The notes beneath the pieces are model-generated. The model was not told the origin of the DNA and made no database searches. It saw nothing but the letters and a program-made list of their open reading frames with translations. Of a stretch of DNA of 64,000 nucleotides, positions 33,113-42,820 are shown piece by piece. Numbering within the stretch: position 1 is the first letter of the stretch; every line of letters starts with the position of its first letter. Origin of the DNA: an uncultured Enterobacterales bacterium. Lineage in GTDB: Bacteria; Pseudomonadota; Gammaproteobacteria; Enterobacterales; Enterobacteriaceae. Both the position numbers and the translations under genes were made by a program. The DNA lies in contig CAMLBO010000004.1 in the NCBI GenBank assembly GCA_946478305.1, positions 47,394 to 111,393 of the forward strand, given 5' to 3'.

Positions 33113-34093
33113 ATGACAACTCTCATTTATCCTATCGAAAACGATAAAAAGCAGTCCGGCTTACAGCTGCTGTTGGCCCTGGTTTCACATCAGCGGGCAC
33201 CGGGTAAGGCATGGAATCGCACAAATTATCGGTTGAAGTTTTTGCTGCGTACGCTGTGGTCACCCCGCGTGACATTAAACCTGCTGGACTATGTGGCTCA
33301 ACATCCGCTACGCAATGAGATCCTTCAGGCTATGCCGTCGCTGCCGTGCAAATTACACCGTGCATACCAGTCGGTAAACGTTAGCCGCGAGACGGCGCTG
33401 AACAATATCATCGCCCATTACGATCATCTAGCCTCGCATGTACCGCCGGCTATCAGCTATGCCCTGCTCAGCACCAAACCGCTCACTATCGCGACGCTGG
33501 AAGGCAAAGAAGGTCAACGTTTTGCCCTGCAACTCAACGCCGTGTCCCACTTCGACAAGGAGGGTGAACTCTCCCTGAGATTTACCAATGAAAGCGGCGA
33601 AGCGATCGCCACCGTGACTTTCTCACTGATTGATTATCAGGGACAGCCCACTCTGTTCATCGGTGCGATTCAGGGGCCCAAAGCGCATGTCGAACATGCT
33701 GAAATCCAGCGTTCCACTAAAGCCTGTCATGGTTTATTCCCGAAGCGGCTGGTCATGGAAGCCGTGATGCTGGTCGCCGAACTGACTCAAATGACACAGA
33801 TTGTGGCCGTCAGCAACCGTACGCATATTTATGAAAACCCGCGGTACAAAAAGCGCAAAGGGATGGTTTTTGCTGACTACGACGGCTTTTGGGAAACCCT
33901 GCATGGCTCACTCGCTGAGGATGGCTACTTTCATCTGCCGCGAAGCATTCCGCACCGCCCACTGGAGGAGATCGCCAGCAAGCGGCGCTCCGAGTATCGT
34001 CGTCGCTATCAGTTACTCGATGAACTGGAAACGCAGATCCGTCAGACTTTTGCACAAGCATCAACAGGCCAACGTCACGCCAGCGCAGCCTAG
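33113..34093 (+). CDS. ybjX: VirK/YbjX family protein (DUF535)
   Basis: A member of the DUF535/VirK family. In Salmonella and Shigella relatives contribute to antimicrobial-peptide resistance and intracellular spread; the biochemical role is unknown. It has 326 residues from ATG 33113 (E. coli YbjX about 330). Family segments visible are FLIGAIQGP-like FIGAIQGPKA, STKACHGLFPKRLVMEA, IVAVSNRTH, VFADYDGFW and EEIASKRRSEYRRRY near the C-terminus. A GTG at 33092 would add seven residues. It is convergent with ybjD and the two share the stop tetranucleotide CTAG. Confidence 0.92.
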   Translation: MTTLIYPIENDKKQSGLQLLLALVSHQRAPGKAWNRTNYRLKFLLRTLWSPRVTLNLLDYVAQHPLRNEILQAMPSLPCKLHRAYQSVNVSRETALNNIIAHYDHLASHVPPAISYALLSTKPLTIATLEGKEGQRFALQLNAVSHFDKEGELSLRFTNESGEAIATVTFSLIDYQGQPTLFIGAIQGPKAHVEHAEIQRSTKACHGLFPKRLVMEAVMLVAELTQMTQIVAVSNRTHIYENPRYKKRKGMVFADYDGFWETLHGSLAEDGYFHLPRSIPHRPLEEIASKRRSEYRRRYQLLDELETQIRQTFAQASTGQRHASAA

Positions 34094-35823
34094 TCCGCCC
34101 GCCCGCGTGCCAGCCATGCCACGCGGGAAAACATTTGCCGCAGCAAAGGGGGGACTGAACTGACCCCACGCTGTGATGCTGCCAACGCTACATCAATAGC
34201 CAGATCAGGTTTTGAGGTACGGTGGATTGCTTTATCGATGATCCTGCGCGGTGACATAGGTACGTTCTCCGGCAACGCCGCATGACGTCGGTACACATCT
34301 TCAAAACCGCCACGGTAAAGAAAGTGTTCGATATCCAGTGAAGGCAGTGCGGTCAGGCGATAGCGTAATGTATCATCATGCCTTTCGACATCGCTTATCA
34401 CCGTTGCGGCATATTTCTTACCCGCTTCGTCCCCGTCTACCAACACATGCCACTCGATCCCCATCTGCCGGGCAAAGCGCAATAAGGGTTTCAGTCCCGA
34501 CTGCGCAAATTCAATGACTTTGATCCCCTCCGACTCAAAATGGTAACCACACTGGCGGGCCAGCTGGTTGAGCAGCCACACTTCGGTCTCACCTTCAACC
34601 AGCAGCCAACAGCGCGCGAACAGCGAGGAGGGACGGTTAAAACGAATATGAAACGCAATGCGACGACTGTCTTCCGCACTCAGTCCCTCCGGCCCGATGC
34701 TATACGCCGCAACCCGCCCCGATTCGCGCACCAACCGACAAATTTGTTCGACCGGCACCAGCGACAGCAGTTCACCAGAATTGGTGGTCGTGATGCGTTG
34801 CAAAGGAAGTTGATCGAGTAACCCCCAGGCCACCGACAACATGATCGGATGCAGACGGGTTTCCGGGTCTTCTATTAATAGCAGTGGACGCGCATCGGGG
34901 TGCAGGAGTACCGAACCTTTGGCCTGCAATAACGTGGAAAACATCCCTAACAGCATCACCCGCATACTTCGGCTGTTGGGTTCCGCAATCATTCGGTTGA
35001 TATTACCCAGCGAACGCCACGCCCGGCGGCTCTCCGCCCTGCCATGTCGTTTTTGCTGCCATGACACACTGCTGGTGGTGCCCTGCTCGGCAAAATAGTG
35101 CTCAAGCAGTTGTTGCATGGCGGCCAGTCCGCTGCGCAGTTCACTGTTGGTGAGATTCTGCGGGTTATGGATCAGACCGCGCGTGAGCTCGTCGAGCTCC
35201 TTCGCCATCTGTTCATTGTTTTTAGCCAGACGTGGTGCCAGCGTTTCGCTGCGTAAACGACGGATAAAACGCGCATCGCGCAGGCGTAAAACCGGATTGA
35301 GCGTGATAAGCGCCTGTGCCAGAGGATCAATAGTTTGCAGATTGAGCGCCTGCCCGTTAGCAGCAAGAAAACTGCGCAACGTCATCACGCTGCCATCATC
35401 GTCCAGCTCACCCTCAAGGCGGTAGTAGATCCGCGTCAGCTTATCCGGACATTTAACCCATAAGGGAGAAAGTGGGTTAAAACGGGGAGAAGTGTGGTGT
35501 CCCATCTGGTTTTCGCAAAAAGTAAAAACCACATGCAGGTATTTGGTTTTTTCCTGCTGCTCACCCGCAGGAAAATAGAAATCTTCCTCTTTAAAACAAT
35601 AGAGTTCGGGTTGAGGTGAAAGCAGCAATGTCAGGGCATCCAGCAGACTGGATTTACCCCAGGCGTTTTCACCAATCAGCACCGTATTGGTGGTCACCGA
35701 CGAAAAATTCTCATCGTTAATCGGTCCGGTAATGGATGCACCACGCCGCGTCGGTTGTGTCAGGGTCAGTGAGAGCCGGTTAAGACCACGAAATCCTGCA
35801 ATGTCGATATGTTCCAGATACAT
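34090..35823 (-). CDS. ybjD: OLD-family ATPase/TOPRIM nuclease-like protein YbjD
   Basis: An overcoming-lysogenization-defect (OLD) family protein: an ABC-type ATPase fused to a C-terminal TOPRIM domain. Its function in enterobacteria is unknown. It has 577 residues from ATG 35823 (E. coli 552). Walker A is GENAWGKSS (residues 51-59), the ABC signature/Walker B region is LLLIEDPETRLHP, and TOPRIM motifs are LLVEGETE and DGDEAGKKYA. About 22 extra residues sit between the first beta strand and Walker A compared with E. coli. In-frame codons further upstream lack homology; GGAG precedes 35823. Its stop codon overlaps that of ybjX on the other strand. Confidence 0.94.
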   Translation of the reverse strand: MYLEHIDIAGFRGLNRLSLTLTQPTRRGASITGPINDENFSSVTTNTVLIGENAWGKSSLLDALTLLLSPQPELYCFKEEDFYFPAGEQQEKTKYLHVVFTFCENQMGHHTSPRFNPLSPLWVKCPDKLTRIYYRLEGELDDDGSVMTLRSFLAANGQALNLQTIDPLAQALITLNPVLRLRDARFIRRLRSETLAPRLAKNNEQMAKELDELTRGLIHNPQNLTNSELRSGLAAMQQLLEHYFAEQGTTSSVSWQQKRHGRAESRRAWRSLGNINRMIAEPNSRSMRVMLLGMFSTLLQAKGSVLLHPDARPLLLIEDPETRLHPIMLSVAWGLLDQLPLQRITTTNSGELLSLVPVEQICRLVRESGRVAAYSIGPEGLSAEDSRRIAFHIRFNRPSSLFARCWLLVEGETEVWLLNQLARQCGYHFESEGIKVIEFAQSGLKPLLRFARQMGIEWHVLVDGDEAGKKYAATVISDVERHDDTLRYRLTALPSLDIEHFLYRGGFEDVYRRHAALPENVPMSPRRIIDKAIHRTSKPDLAIDVALAASQRGVSSVPPLLRQMFSRVAWLARGRAD

Positions 35824-35991
35824 CAGAGCGCTCCCCTGTGCTTTCGCCTGATATGAGCATGGCGTTAAAAATACATATTGGTCAAGCACTCAGCCCGTAG
35901 CCTGCGAGTTTAAGCGGCTTTACAGTTCGATAACTTTTAGTTAGCGTGTTGGCCGACCATTCAGGATTCATATCACACACGGACTCACCCC

Positions 35992-36891
35992 ATGTACTCA
36001 GGTTTGTTGATCATTCTTTTGCCGCTGATCGTCGGCTATCTCATTCCGGTTAAAAAATCCTCTCTTCTTCATGTTATCAACCGGTTACTGAGCTGGATGG
36101 TTTACGTGATCCTGTTCATCATGGGGATCAGCCTGGCGTTCCTTGATAACCTGAGTACCAACCTGGTGCTGATCTTCAAATATGCCGGTGCCTTTTTCCT
36201 GTGTATTTTTATCGTCAACGTGGTGGCTTTATGGCTGCTTGAACGTCGTAAGCCCTGGAAAACCACGCATAAGCAGGAGTCCCTGCCGTCACGACTGAAC
36301 ATGGCACTGGATTCACTGAAATTGTGTGGGGTCGTGGTCGCCGGTTTCCTGTTGGGTCTGACCCAGTGGCACTGGCTGACGTTCGCGTCACAGGCCAGCG
36401 AAGCGGCGCTGATTTTCCTGCTGGCACTGGTGGGCATGCAGCTGCGAAACAGCAGCATGACGCTGCGTCAAATTATTCTTAACCGACGTGGCATGTTGGT
36501 GGCAGCCGTGGTCGCCGTCAGTTCCCTGGCCGGTGGAGCATTGGCTGCCGTTATGCTCGGCTTGCCGCTCAATACGGGCCTGGCCATCGCATCTGGTTAC
36601 GGCTGGTACTCGCTTTCAGGTATCGTATTGACCGACTCCTTCGGTCCGGTGATCGGCAGCGCCGCCTTCTTTAACGATCTGGCCCGTGAACTGGTTGCCA
36701 TCATGTTGATCCCGACATTAGTGCGCACCAGCCGCTCTTCCGCTCTGGGTCTGTGCGGCGCGACCTCGATGGACTTTACCCTGCCGGTCCTTCAGCGCAG
36801 CGGCGGCCTGGACATGGTACCGCCTGCCGTCGTGCACGGATTCCTGCTGAGTCTGTTGGCGCCGGTTCTCATGGCTTTCTTCTCCGCCTGA
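35992..36891 (+). CDS. lysO: L-lysine exporter LysO
   Basis: An inner-membrane exporter of lysine and toxic lysine analogues (YbjE family, DUF340). It has 299 residues, exactly the E. coli length. About eight hydrophobic helices are present, and the family segments LLSWMVY, MGISLAFLDNL, GYGWYSLSG and LGLCGATSMDFTLPVLQR are conserved. It is divergent from ybjD; the E. coli neighbour aqpZ is absent. In E. coli lysO is controlled by ArgP, but I could not identify a site. Confidence 0.96.
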   Translation: MYSGLLIILLPLIVGYLIPVKKSSLLHVINRLLSWMVYVILFIMGISLAFLDNLSTNLVLIFKYAGAFFLCIFIVNVVALWLLERRKPWKTTHKQESLPSRLNMALDSLKLCGVVVAGFLLGLTQWHWLTFASQASEAALIFLLALVGMQLRNSSMTLRQIILNRRGMLVAAVVAVSSLAGGALAAVMLGLPLNTGLAIASGYGWYSLSGIVLTDSFGPVIGSAAFFNDLARELVAIMLIPTLVRTSRSSALGLCGATSMDFTLPVLQRSGGLDMVPPAVVHGFLLSLLAPVLMAFFSA

Positions 36892-36899
36892 TCCCTCTC

Positions 36900-36928
36900 C
36901 CCGCCGGTCAGTCGATCGGCGGTTTATT
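36900..36928 (+). terminator. Terminator after lysO
   Basis: Stem CCGCCG/CGGCGG (36901-36906 and 36917-36922) followed by TTTATT, ten bases after the lysO stop. Confidence 0.75.
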
Positions 36929-36940
36929 GCCCGCCAAAAA

Positions 36941-37041
36941 TTGCGTTAAATCAATTCTCGCGCACATAAAACAAAAAGCGCTTCAATTCCTGCCTGGTCA
37001 GTTCTAGGCTTCTTTTAAAACGCGCATTTTAAATGCAACTT
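36941..37041 (+). promoter_or_regulatory. hcp-hcr promoter with FNR- and NsrR-like sites
   Basis: An FNR-like site TTGCG-TTAA-ATCAA (36941-36954) matches 8 of 10. A promoter is formed by TTCAAT (36982-36987), a 17-base spacer and TAGGCT (37005-37010). The start would be near 37017, placing the FNR site at about -70, close to the -72.5 reported for E. coli hcp. From 37019 to 37041 lies an NsrR-like 11-1-11 palindrome with core GCATTT-T-AAATGC; 17 of 20 consensus positions match, and it overlaps the start site. This predicts anaerobic activation and NO-relieved repression. Confidence 0.65.
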
Positions 37042-37057
37042 ATAAAAGGAACTGATG

Positions 37058-38710
37058 ATGTTTTGTGTGCAATGTGAACAAACGGTCCGTACCCCGGCCG
37101 CCAACGGCTGTGCTTATGCACAAGGCATGTGTGGCAAAACGGCTGAAACCTCGGATTTGCAGGACCTGCTGGTGGCCGTGTTGCAAGGCCTCTCAGCTTG
37201 GGCGCTGACCGCCCGCGGCTATGACATTCTCGACGCCGACATCGATGCCTTCGCGCCACGCGCCTTCTTTTCAACGCTGACCAATGTAAATTTCGACTCA
37301 GAACGCATCGTGGAATATGCCCGCGAAGCCATCGCGTACCGCGAATCACTGGCAGCACGCTGCCGCCTGATGGACCCGGCCATCACCGTTGAACACCCTC
37401 TGGCACAGCTAACACTGGCAGGAGACACGCTCGGTGAACTGCAGCAACAGGCACAGCAATTTGCGCTAAACAATGACAAAGCGTTAGTGGGCGATGATAT
37501 CCACGGCCTGCGCCTGCTGTGTCTGTATGGCCTGAAAGGAGCGGCGGCCTATATGGAACATGCGCATGTCCTCGGCCAGTCCGATGCCAATATTTACGCG
37601 GAGTATCACCGCCTGATGGCGTGGCTCGGCACTCAACCTGCCGACATGAACACCCTGCTGGAAAATGCCATGGGCATTGGCAAGATGAATTTTCATGTGA
37701 TGGCCATCCTGGACAAAGGCGAAACCGACGCCTACGGCCACCCGGTGCCGACGACGGTGAACGTTCGCCCGCGCGCAGGCAAAGCGATCCTTATCTCCGG
37801 TCATGATCTGAAAGATCTGCAAATGTTGCTCGAACAGACTGCAGGCCTTGGCATCAATATTTATACCCACGGGGAAATGCTGCCCGCCCACGGTTATCCG
37901 TTACTGAAAAAGTATCCGCATCTGGCCGGTAATTACGGCAGCGGCTGGCAAAATCAGCAGATCGAATTCGCCAAATTCCCTGGACCGGTGGTGATGACCT
38001 CCAACTGCATCATTGACCCTAACGTGGGCCATTACGGTGAACGCATCTGGACCCGCAGCATCGTCGGCTGGCCGGGCGTGAAGCATCTCGAAGGGGAAGA
38101 TTTCGCCCCCGTCATTGAGCAAGCGCTGGAACAATCCGGCTTCCCTTATAACGAAATTGAGCAGGAAATTACCGTCGGATTTGGCCGCGAAACCCTGCTT
38201 GGGGCCGCCGATACCGTGATTGACCTGGTGGCCGCCAAACAATTGCGCCATATCTTCCTGATTGGTGGTTGTGACGGCAGCCGGGGAGAACGCAGCTACT
38301 TCACGGATCTGGCGCGCGCCGTGCCAGAAGATTGTCTGATCATGACACTGGCCTGCGGCAAATACCGCTTTAATAAGCTCAACTTTGGCACTCTCGGCCC
38401 GCTGCCGCGCCTGCTTGATGTCGGACAGTGCAACGACGCCTACTCGGCTATTATGCTGGCAGTCAATCTGGCGGAAAAACTCGGCTGCGGCGTCAACGAT
38501 CTGCCACTGAGCCTGGTGCTGTCATGGTTTGAACAGAAAGCCATCGTGATCCTGCTGACGCTATTATCACTGGGCGTGAAAAACATCGCGACTGGCCCTA
38601 CCGCGCCAGCTTTCCTGACCGACAACCTGCTGGCGGTGCTGAATGAGAAATTTGGCCTGCGGGCCATCAGCTCCGTTGAGCAGGATTTGAAAATGATGCT
38701 GCCGGAGTAA
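37058..38710 (+). CDS. hcp: Hydroxylamine reductase / hybrid cluster protein Hcp
   Basis: The hybrid cluster protein. In E. coli it is a high-affinity NO reductase and also mediates protein S-nitrosylation under anaerobiosis. It has 550 residues from ATG 37058, the E. coli length. N-terminal cysteines 3, 6, 18 and 25 (CxxC-x11-C-x6-C) bind a [2Fe-2S] cluster as in facultative bacteria, and later Cys/His/Glu residues in [22 protein letters not shown] and GQCNDAY ligate the hybrid cluster. An ATG three bases earlier is less well spaced from AAGGA at 37046-37050. hcr follows after six bases. Confidence 0.98.
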   Translation: MFCVQCEQTVRTPAANGCAYAQGMCGKTAETSDLQDLLVAVLQGLSAWALTARGYDILDADIDAFAPRAFFSTLTNVNFDSERIVEYAREAIAYRESLAARCRLMDPAITVEHPLAQLTLAGDTLGELQQQAQQFALNNDKALVGDDIHGLRLLCLYGLKGAAAYMEHAHVLGQSDANIYAEYHRLMAWLGTQPADMNTLLENAMGIGKMNFHVMAILDKGETDAYGHPVPTTVNVRPRAGKAILISGHDLKDLQMLLEQTAGLGINIYTHGEMLPAHGYPLLKKYPHLAGNYGSGWQNQQIEFAKFPGPVVMTSNCIIDPNVGHYGERIWTRSIVGWPGVKHLEGEDFAPVIEQALEQSGFPYNEIEQEITVGFGRETLLGAADTVIDLVAAKQLRHIFLIGGCDGSRGERSYFTDLARAVPEDCLIMTLACGKYRFNKLNFGTLGPLPRLLDVGQCNDAYSAIMLAVNLAEKLGCGVNDLPLSLVLSWFEQKAIVILLTLLSLGVKNIATGPTAPAFLTDNLLAVLNEKFGLRAISSVEQDLKMMLPE

Positions 38711-38716
38711 TGCACG

Positions 38717-39730
38717 ATGAATTTTCCGTTATTTGCCGATCAACCCACGGCACTTTGCCAGAACCGGATGCAGGTGCACGACATTCGTCGGGAAACGCCT
38801 GACGTCTGGACACTCTCTCTGTTCAGCCACGCAGTTTATCCGTACCAGCCCGGCCAGTTTGCTCTGGTGAATATCGGGACCCGCGGCGATATACAACGTG
38901 CCTATACGCTCTCTTCGACACCGGGCGTCAGCCGTTTTGTCACCCTGACCGTGCGAAATATTGAAAACGGTGCCGGTTCCGGCTGGCTGACACAGCAGGT
39001 AAAACCAGGCGACTACCTGTGGCTCAGCGATGCGCAGGGTGAATTCACCTGCAGCAGCCAACAGCCGTTGTTGTTGCTGGCGGCAGGCTGCGGCGTGACT
39101 CCGGTCATGTCCATGTGCCGCGACGTACTAAAACGTACGCCAGCCCAATCCGTGGCGGTTTTCTACAGCGTACGCAGCCCAAAGGACGTAATTTTTGCAG
39201 CCGAATGGCAACAGTTGGCGGCGCAGTATCCGCAACTTCATCTGACCATCTTGGCTGAGCAGGATGCCCTGCCGGGTCAAATCACCGGTCGTCTGAATCA
39301 GGATTTATTGCAAACTCAGGTGCCCGATATCCGTTCACGCCGGGTAATGATCTGCGGCCCGGCAGCCTATATGCAACTGGCCGAAAGCTGGGCGCTGGCG
39401 CTCGGCGCTGCGGCGGAAAATATCGTCACAGAGCAGTTTCAGGCAGCGGCAGCGCCGGTTTCTGAAGAACATCAACTCACCCTGACCCGCCTTACGCCGC
39501 TGCTTTCCTGCCGCGTGCCGGTAGGTACAACGTTGCTTGCTGCCATGGAGCAATATGACATATCGGTAACGGCAGCCTGTCGGGCTGGCGTATGTGGCAG
39601 CTGTAAAACCCGCATACTTTCCGGCAACTATCACACCACCAGCCAGATGACGCTGACTGACGCGGACGTCGCACAGGGCTACGTACTTGCCTGTAGCTGC
39701 CAGTTGCAGGGCGACGTCACCCTCGCCTGA
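38717..39730 (+). CDS. hcr: NADH oxidoreductase Hcr, partner of Hcp
   Basis: A flavo-iron-sulfur reductase that passes electrons from NADH to Hcp. It has 337 residues (E. coli 322). It is built like a ferredoxin reductase: an FAD-binding barrel with RAYTLSST, an NAD-binding half with LLLAAGCGVTPVMSM and MICGPAAYM, and a C-terminal plant-type [2Fe-2S] domain with CRAGVCGSCK and the fourth Cys in YVLACSC. GGAG inside the end of hcp precedes the ATG. It forms an operon with hcp under the FNR/NsrR-like promoter. Confidence 0.97.
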   Translation: MNFPLFADQPTALCQNRMQVHDIRRETPDVWTLSLFSHAVYPYQPGQFALVNIGTRGDIQRAYTLSSTPGVSRFVTLTVRNIENGAGSGWLTQQVKPGDYLWLSDAQGEFTCSSQQPLLLLAAGCGVTPVMSMCRDVLKRTPAQSVAVFYSVRSPKDVIFAAEWQQLAAQYPQLHLTILAEQDALPGQITGRLNQDLLQTQVPDIRSRRVMICGPAAYMQLAESWALALGAAAENIVTEQFQAAAAPVSEEHQLTLTRLTPLLSCRVPVGTTLLAAMEQYDISVTAACRAGVCGSCKTRILSGNYHTTSQMTLTDADVAQGYVLACSCQLQGDVTLA

Positions 39731-39860
39731 TCCCCTCGCACCATTTTGCCCGTTCATGACTTTTTACAGTCAGGGCGGGCAGCTTTACAAATCTATAATT
39801 TCCTTCCCTCGGTATTTTTGTATGGTTGAAGACTGAACATTCATGGACGTAATCGTTGGA

Positions 39861-39870
39861 CTATGATTAA
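39861..39870 (+). promoter_or_regulatory. Sigma-S-like -10 element upstream of poxB
   Basis: CTATGATTAA resembles the extended sigma-S -10 consensus CTATACTTAA. It lies 40 bases before poxB, with a start near 39874. E. coli poxB is a classical RpoS-dependent gene with a nearly identical element. Confidence 0.6.
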
Positions 39871-39910
39871 CGCAGTTATTTTCTGAATACACCGTAAAAG
39901 GGATGTGATT

Positions 39911-41632
39911 ATGAAACAAAGCGTAGCGTCATTAGTGGCCAAAACACTCGAGCAGGCAGGCGTAAAAAGGATTTGGGGCGTCACCGGTGACTCACTCAAC
40001 GGGCTGAGCGACAGCCTGAACAAAATGGGTACCATCGAATGGATGGGCACCCGACACGAAGAGGTGGCCGCCTTTGCAGCAGGCGCTGAAGCGCAACTCA
40101 CCGGCGAACTGGCGGTATGTGCCGGCTCCTGCGGGCCCGGTAACCTGCATCTCATCAACGGTCTGTTCGACTGTCACCGTAACCATGTGCCGGTACTGGC
40201 TATTGCCGCCCATATTCCTTCCAGTGAAATCGGCAGTGGCTATTTTCAGGAAACGCATCCGACCGAACTGTTTCGTGAATGCAGTCATTATTGCGAAATG
40301 GTCACCAACCCTGAGCAGTTGACGCAGGTGCTGGGCATCGCGATGCGTAAAGCCATTCTTAACCGCGGCGTATCGGTCATTGTGTTACCCGGTGATGTGG
40401 CGCTACAACCGGCACCGGAAGAAGCGACTGCCAAATGGTATCCGCCTCAGTTACCGGTGGTGCAGCCGAACCCGTCCGAGATGGACAAATTGGCCGCAGC
40501 ACTCAATGGCGCGAAAAATATCACCCTGATGTGTGGCAGCGGCTGTGCCGGGGCACATGACGACGTGGTGAAACTGGCTGAAACCCTGAAAGCGCCGGTG
40601 GTTCATGCGCTGCGCGGCAAGGAACATATCGAATGGGACAACCCGTATAGCGTCGGCATGACCGGTCTGATTGGCTTCTCCTCCGGTTTCCACGCCATGA
40701 TGAATGCCGATACGCTGGTTCTCCTCGGCACCCAGTTTCCGTACCGTGCCTTCTACCCTACCGATGCCAATATTATCCAGATTGATATCAATCCGGGCAG
40801 CATTGGTGCACATTGCCAGGTCGATATGGCGCTGATAGGCGACATAAAATCCACCCTGACTGCCCTGCTGCCTAACCTGCAAGAGAAAACCGATCGCAAA
40901 TTCCTCGACAAGGCGCTAAAGCACTACGCCGAAACGCGTAAAGATCTCGACGGGCTGGCGACACTTAACGACAAACAGGCGATCCATCCACAATATCTGG
41001 CGCAGCAAATCAGTCGTTTTGCCGATGCTGACGCGGTGTTTACCTGTGACGTCGGAACGCCGACCGTCTGGGCCTGCCGTTATCTGCAAATGAATGGCAA
41101 ACGTCGACTGATCGGTTCGTTCAACCATGGCTCAATGGCTAACGCCATGCCGCAGGCACTGGGCGCGCAGGCTATCGACCGCAACCGTCAGGTGGTGGCG
41201 ATGTGCGGTGACGGTGGTTTTACCATGCTGATGGGTGATTTCCTGACGCTGGCGCAGCAAAAACTGCCGGTGAAAATCATCATTTTCAACAACAGCGTAC
41301 TGGGCTTTGTGGCGATGGAGATGAAGGCCGGTGGCTACCTGACTGACGGCACCGAGCTGAAAAACCCAAACTTTGCCGCGATGGCCGAAGCCGCCGGTAT
41401 CAAAGGCATCCGTGTGGAAAAAGCCTCGGACGTGGACGCCGCGTTGCAGGACGCCTTTGCCTACCAGGGCCCGGTTCTCGTTGACGTCGTGACCGCCACC
41501 GATGAACTGGCGATGCCACCACAAATCAAATTTGAGCAAGCCAAAGGCTTCAGTCTGTATATGTTGCGGGCCATCATTAATGGCCGCGGTGATGAAGTGG
41601 TAGAACTGGCAAAAACCAACTGGCTGCGATAA
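39911..41632 (+). CDS. poxB: Pyruvate dehydrogenase (ubiquinone), pyruvate oxidase
   Basis: A peripheral membrane ThDP- and FAD-dependent enzyme that decarboxylates pyruvate to acetate and CO2 and reduces ubiquinone, mainly in stationary phase. It has 573 residues from ATG 39911 (E. coli 572). The N-terminal ThDP pyrimidine domain carries the catalytic Glu in [12 protein letters not shown]. The ThDP/Mg motif is [12 protein letters not shown]...NN, and the C-terminal lipid-activated peptide region [21 protein letters not shown] is conserved. A GTG six bases upstream is possible but less likely. A strong terminator follows. Confidence 0.98.
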   Translation: MKQSVASLVAKTLEQAGVKRIWGVTGDSLNGLSDSLNKMGTIEWMGTRHEEVAAFAAGAEAQLTGELAVCAGSCGPGNLHLINGLFDCHRNHVPVLAIAAHIPSSEIGSGYFQETHPTELFRECSHYCEMVTNPEQLTQVLGIAMRKAILNRGVSVIVLPGDVALQPAPEEATAKWYPPQLPVVQPNPSEMDKLAAALNGAKNITLMCGSGCAGAHDDVVKLAETLKAPVVHALRGKEHIEWDNPYSVGMTGLIGFSSGFHAMMNADTLVLLGTQFPYRAFYPTDANIIQIDINPGSIGAHCQVDMALIGDIKSTLTALLPNLQEKTDRKFLDKALKHYAETRKDLDGLATLNDKQAIHPQYLAQQISRFADADAVFTCDVGTPTVWACRYLQMNGKRRLIGSFNHGSMANAMPQALGAQAIDRNRQVVAMCGDGGFTMLMGDFLTLAQQKLPVKIIIFNNSVLGFVAMEMKAGGYLTDGTELKNPNFAAMAEAAGIKGIRVEKASDVDAALQDAFAYQGPVLVDVVTATDELAMPPQIKFEQAKGFSLYMLRAIINGRGDEVVELAKTNWLR

Positions 41633-41654
41633 GCCCGCTGGCGCTATAGTGATG

Positions 41655-41679
41655 AAAGCAGGGCCGTGCCCTGCTTTTT
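41655..41679 (+). terminator. Intrinsic terminator after poxB
   Basis: A perfect stem AAAGCAGGGC/GCCCTGCTTT (41655-41664 and 41668-41677) with a three-base loop and a T tail. It separates poxB from ltaE. Confidence 0.88.
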
Positions 41680-41720
41680 GCTTTCGCCCTCTCCCTCCAC
41701 TATGCAGAAGGAAACCGACG

Positions 41721-42734
41721 TTGATCGATTTACGCAGTGATACCGTAACGCGGCCCAGCCTGGCCATGCGCCAGGCGATGGCCAGCGCTGAAGTCGGTGA
41801 TGACGTGTACGGCGATGATCCGACCGTCAATGCTTTACAGGAAATGGCCGCCAAACTGACCGGTAAAGAAGCGGCGCTGTTTCTGCCCACCGGCACCCAA
41901 GCCAATTTGGTCGCACTCCTGACCCACTGTCAGCGCGGCGAAGAGTATATCGTCGGGCAGAAAGCCCACAACTATATGTACGAAGCAGGCGGTGCCGCGG
42001 TACTCGGCAGCATTCAGCCACAACCGCTGGACATGGAGGCCGACGGTTCTATTTCATTGGATAAGGTCGCGGCGGCTATCAAACCGGATGATATTCACTT
42101 TGCCCGCACCCGACTGTTGAGCCTCGAAAATACTCACAGCGGCAAAGTCCTGCCATTGGATTATCTGAAAAAAGCCTTCGCCTTTACCCGCGAAAAAGGG
42201 CTGGCGTTGCATATTGACGGCGCGCGCATTATGAATGCCGCCGTGGCGCTCAATGTTCCGCTCAGTGACATCACCCAGTATTGCGATACTCTGACCATTT
42301 GCCTGTCAAAAGGCTTGGGTACGCCGGTTGGCTCACTGCTATGTGGCAGTAAAGAGTACCTTCAGCGCGCAAATCGTTGGCGCAAAATGACCGGTGGCGG
42401 TATGCGTCAGGCCGGTATTCTCGCGGCAGCCGGTATTTATGCGCTGGAAAATAATGTCGCGCGTTTGAAAGAAGACCACGACAATGCCCGCTGGCTCGAG
42501 CAACAGCTGCGGGATATTGGTGTAGAAATTGCCGAACCGGGTGCGCAGACCAACATTTTGTACATCAAACAGAGTGCAGAATTGGCCGCTAAAATGGGCC
42601 CGTGGATGCGCGAGCACGGCGTACTGATCAGCGCCGGTCCGCTGACCCGCGTTATCACGCATATCGACATCAGCCGCGCCGACCTGCAGAAAGTAGTGTC
42701 GTTGTGGCAGGACTTCCTGCACCATCACGCCTGA
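41721..42734 (+). CDS. ltaE: Low-specificity L-threonine aldolase
   Basis: A PLP-dependent fold-type I enzyme that cleaves L-threonine and L-allo-threonine to glycine and acetaldehyde. It has 337 residues from TTG 41721 (E. coli 333). The TTG is chosen because the product then starts [13 protein letters not shown] as in all orthologues, and AAGGA at 41708-41712 is well spaced. Codons upstream to 41649 run through the poxB terminator. The PLP lysine is in [14 protein letters not shown] and the substrate loop in LPTGTQANL. In E. coli poxB and ltaE form a unit; here a terminator lies between. Confidence 0.96.
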   Translation: MIDLRSDTVTRPSLAMRQAMASAEVGDDVYGDDPTVNALQEMAAKLTGKEAALFLPTGTQANLVALLTHCQRGEEYIVGQKAHNYMYEAGGAAVLGSIQPQPLDMEADGSISLDKVAAAIKPDDIHFARTRLLSLENTHSGKVLPLDYLKKAFAFTREKGLALHIDGARIMNAAVALNVPLSDITQYCDTLTICLSKGLGTPVGSLLCGSKEYLQRANRWRKMTGGGMRQAGILAAAGIYALENNVARLKEDHDNARWLEQQLRDIGVEIAEPGAQTNILYIKQSAELAAKMGPWMREHGVLISAGPLTRVITHIDISRADLQKVVSLWQDFLHHHA

Positions 42735-42820
42735 CAAGATTGCCAGCGACCCGTTTCGGTTATTTTTGCCATCAAACCAGGTCGCTGGTATCACCTCTTT
42801 CCCTACAATGAGCAAAATGG

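Noticed and set aside
39755..39785. Terminator after hcr
   Set aside because: GCCCG/CGGGC arms around a GACT/AGTC stem are present, but no T run follows and pairing is interrupted.
41132..41905. 257-codon open frame opposite poxB/ltaE
   Set aside because: It spans two well-supported genes and the poxB terminator in antisense; composition reflects the mirror strand only.
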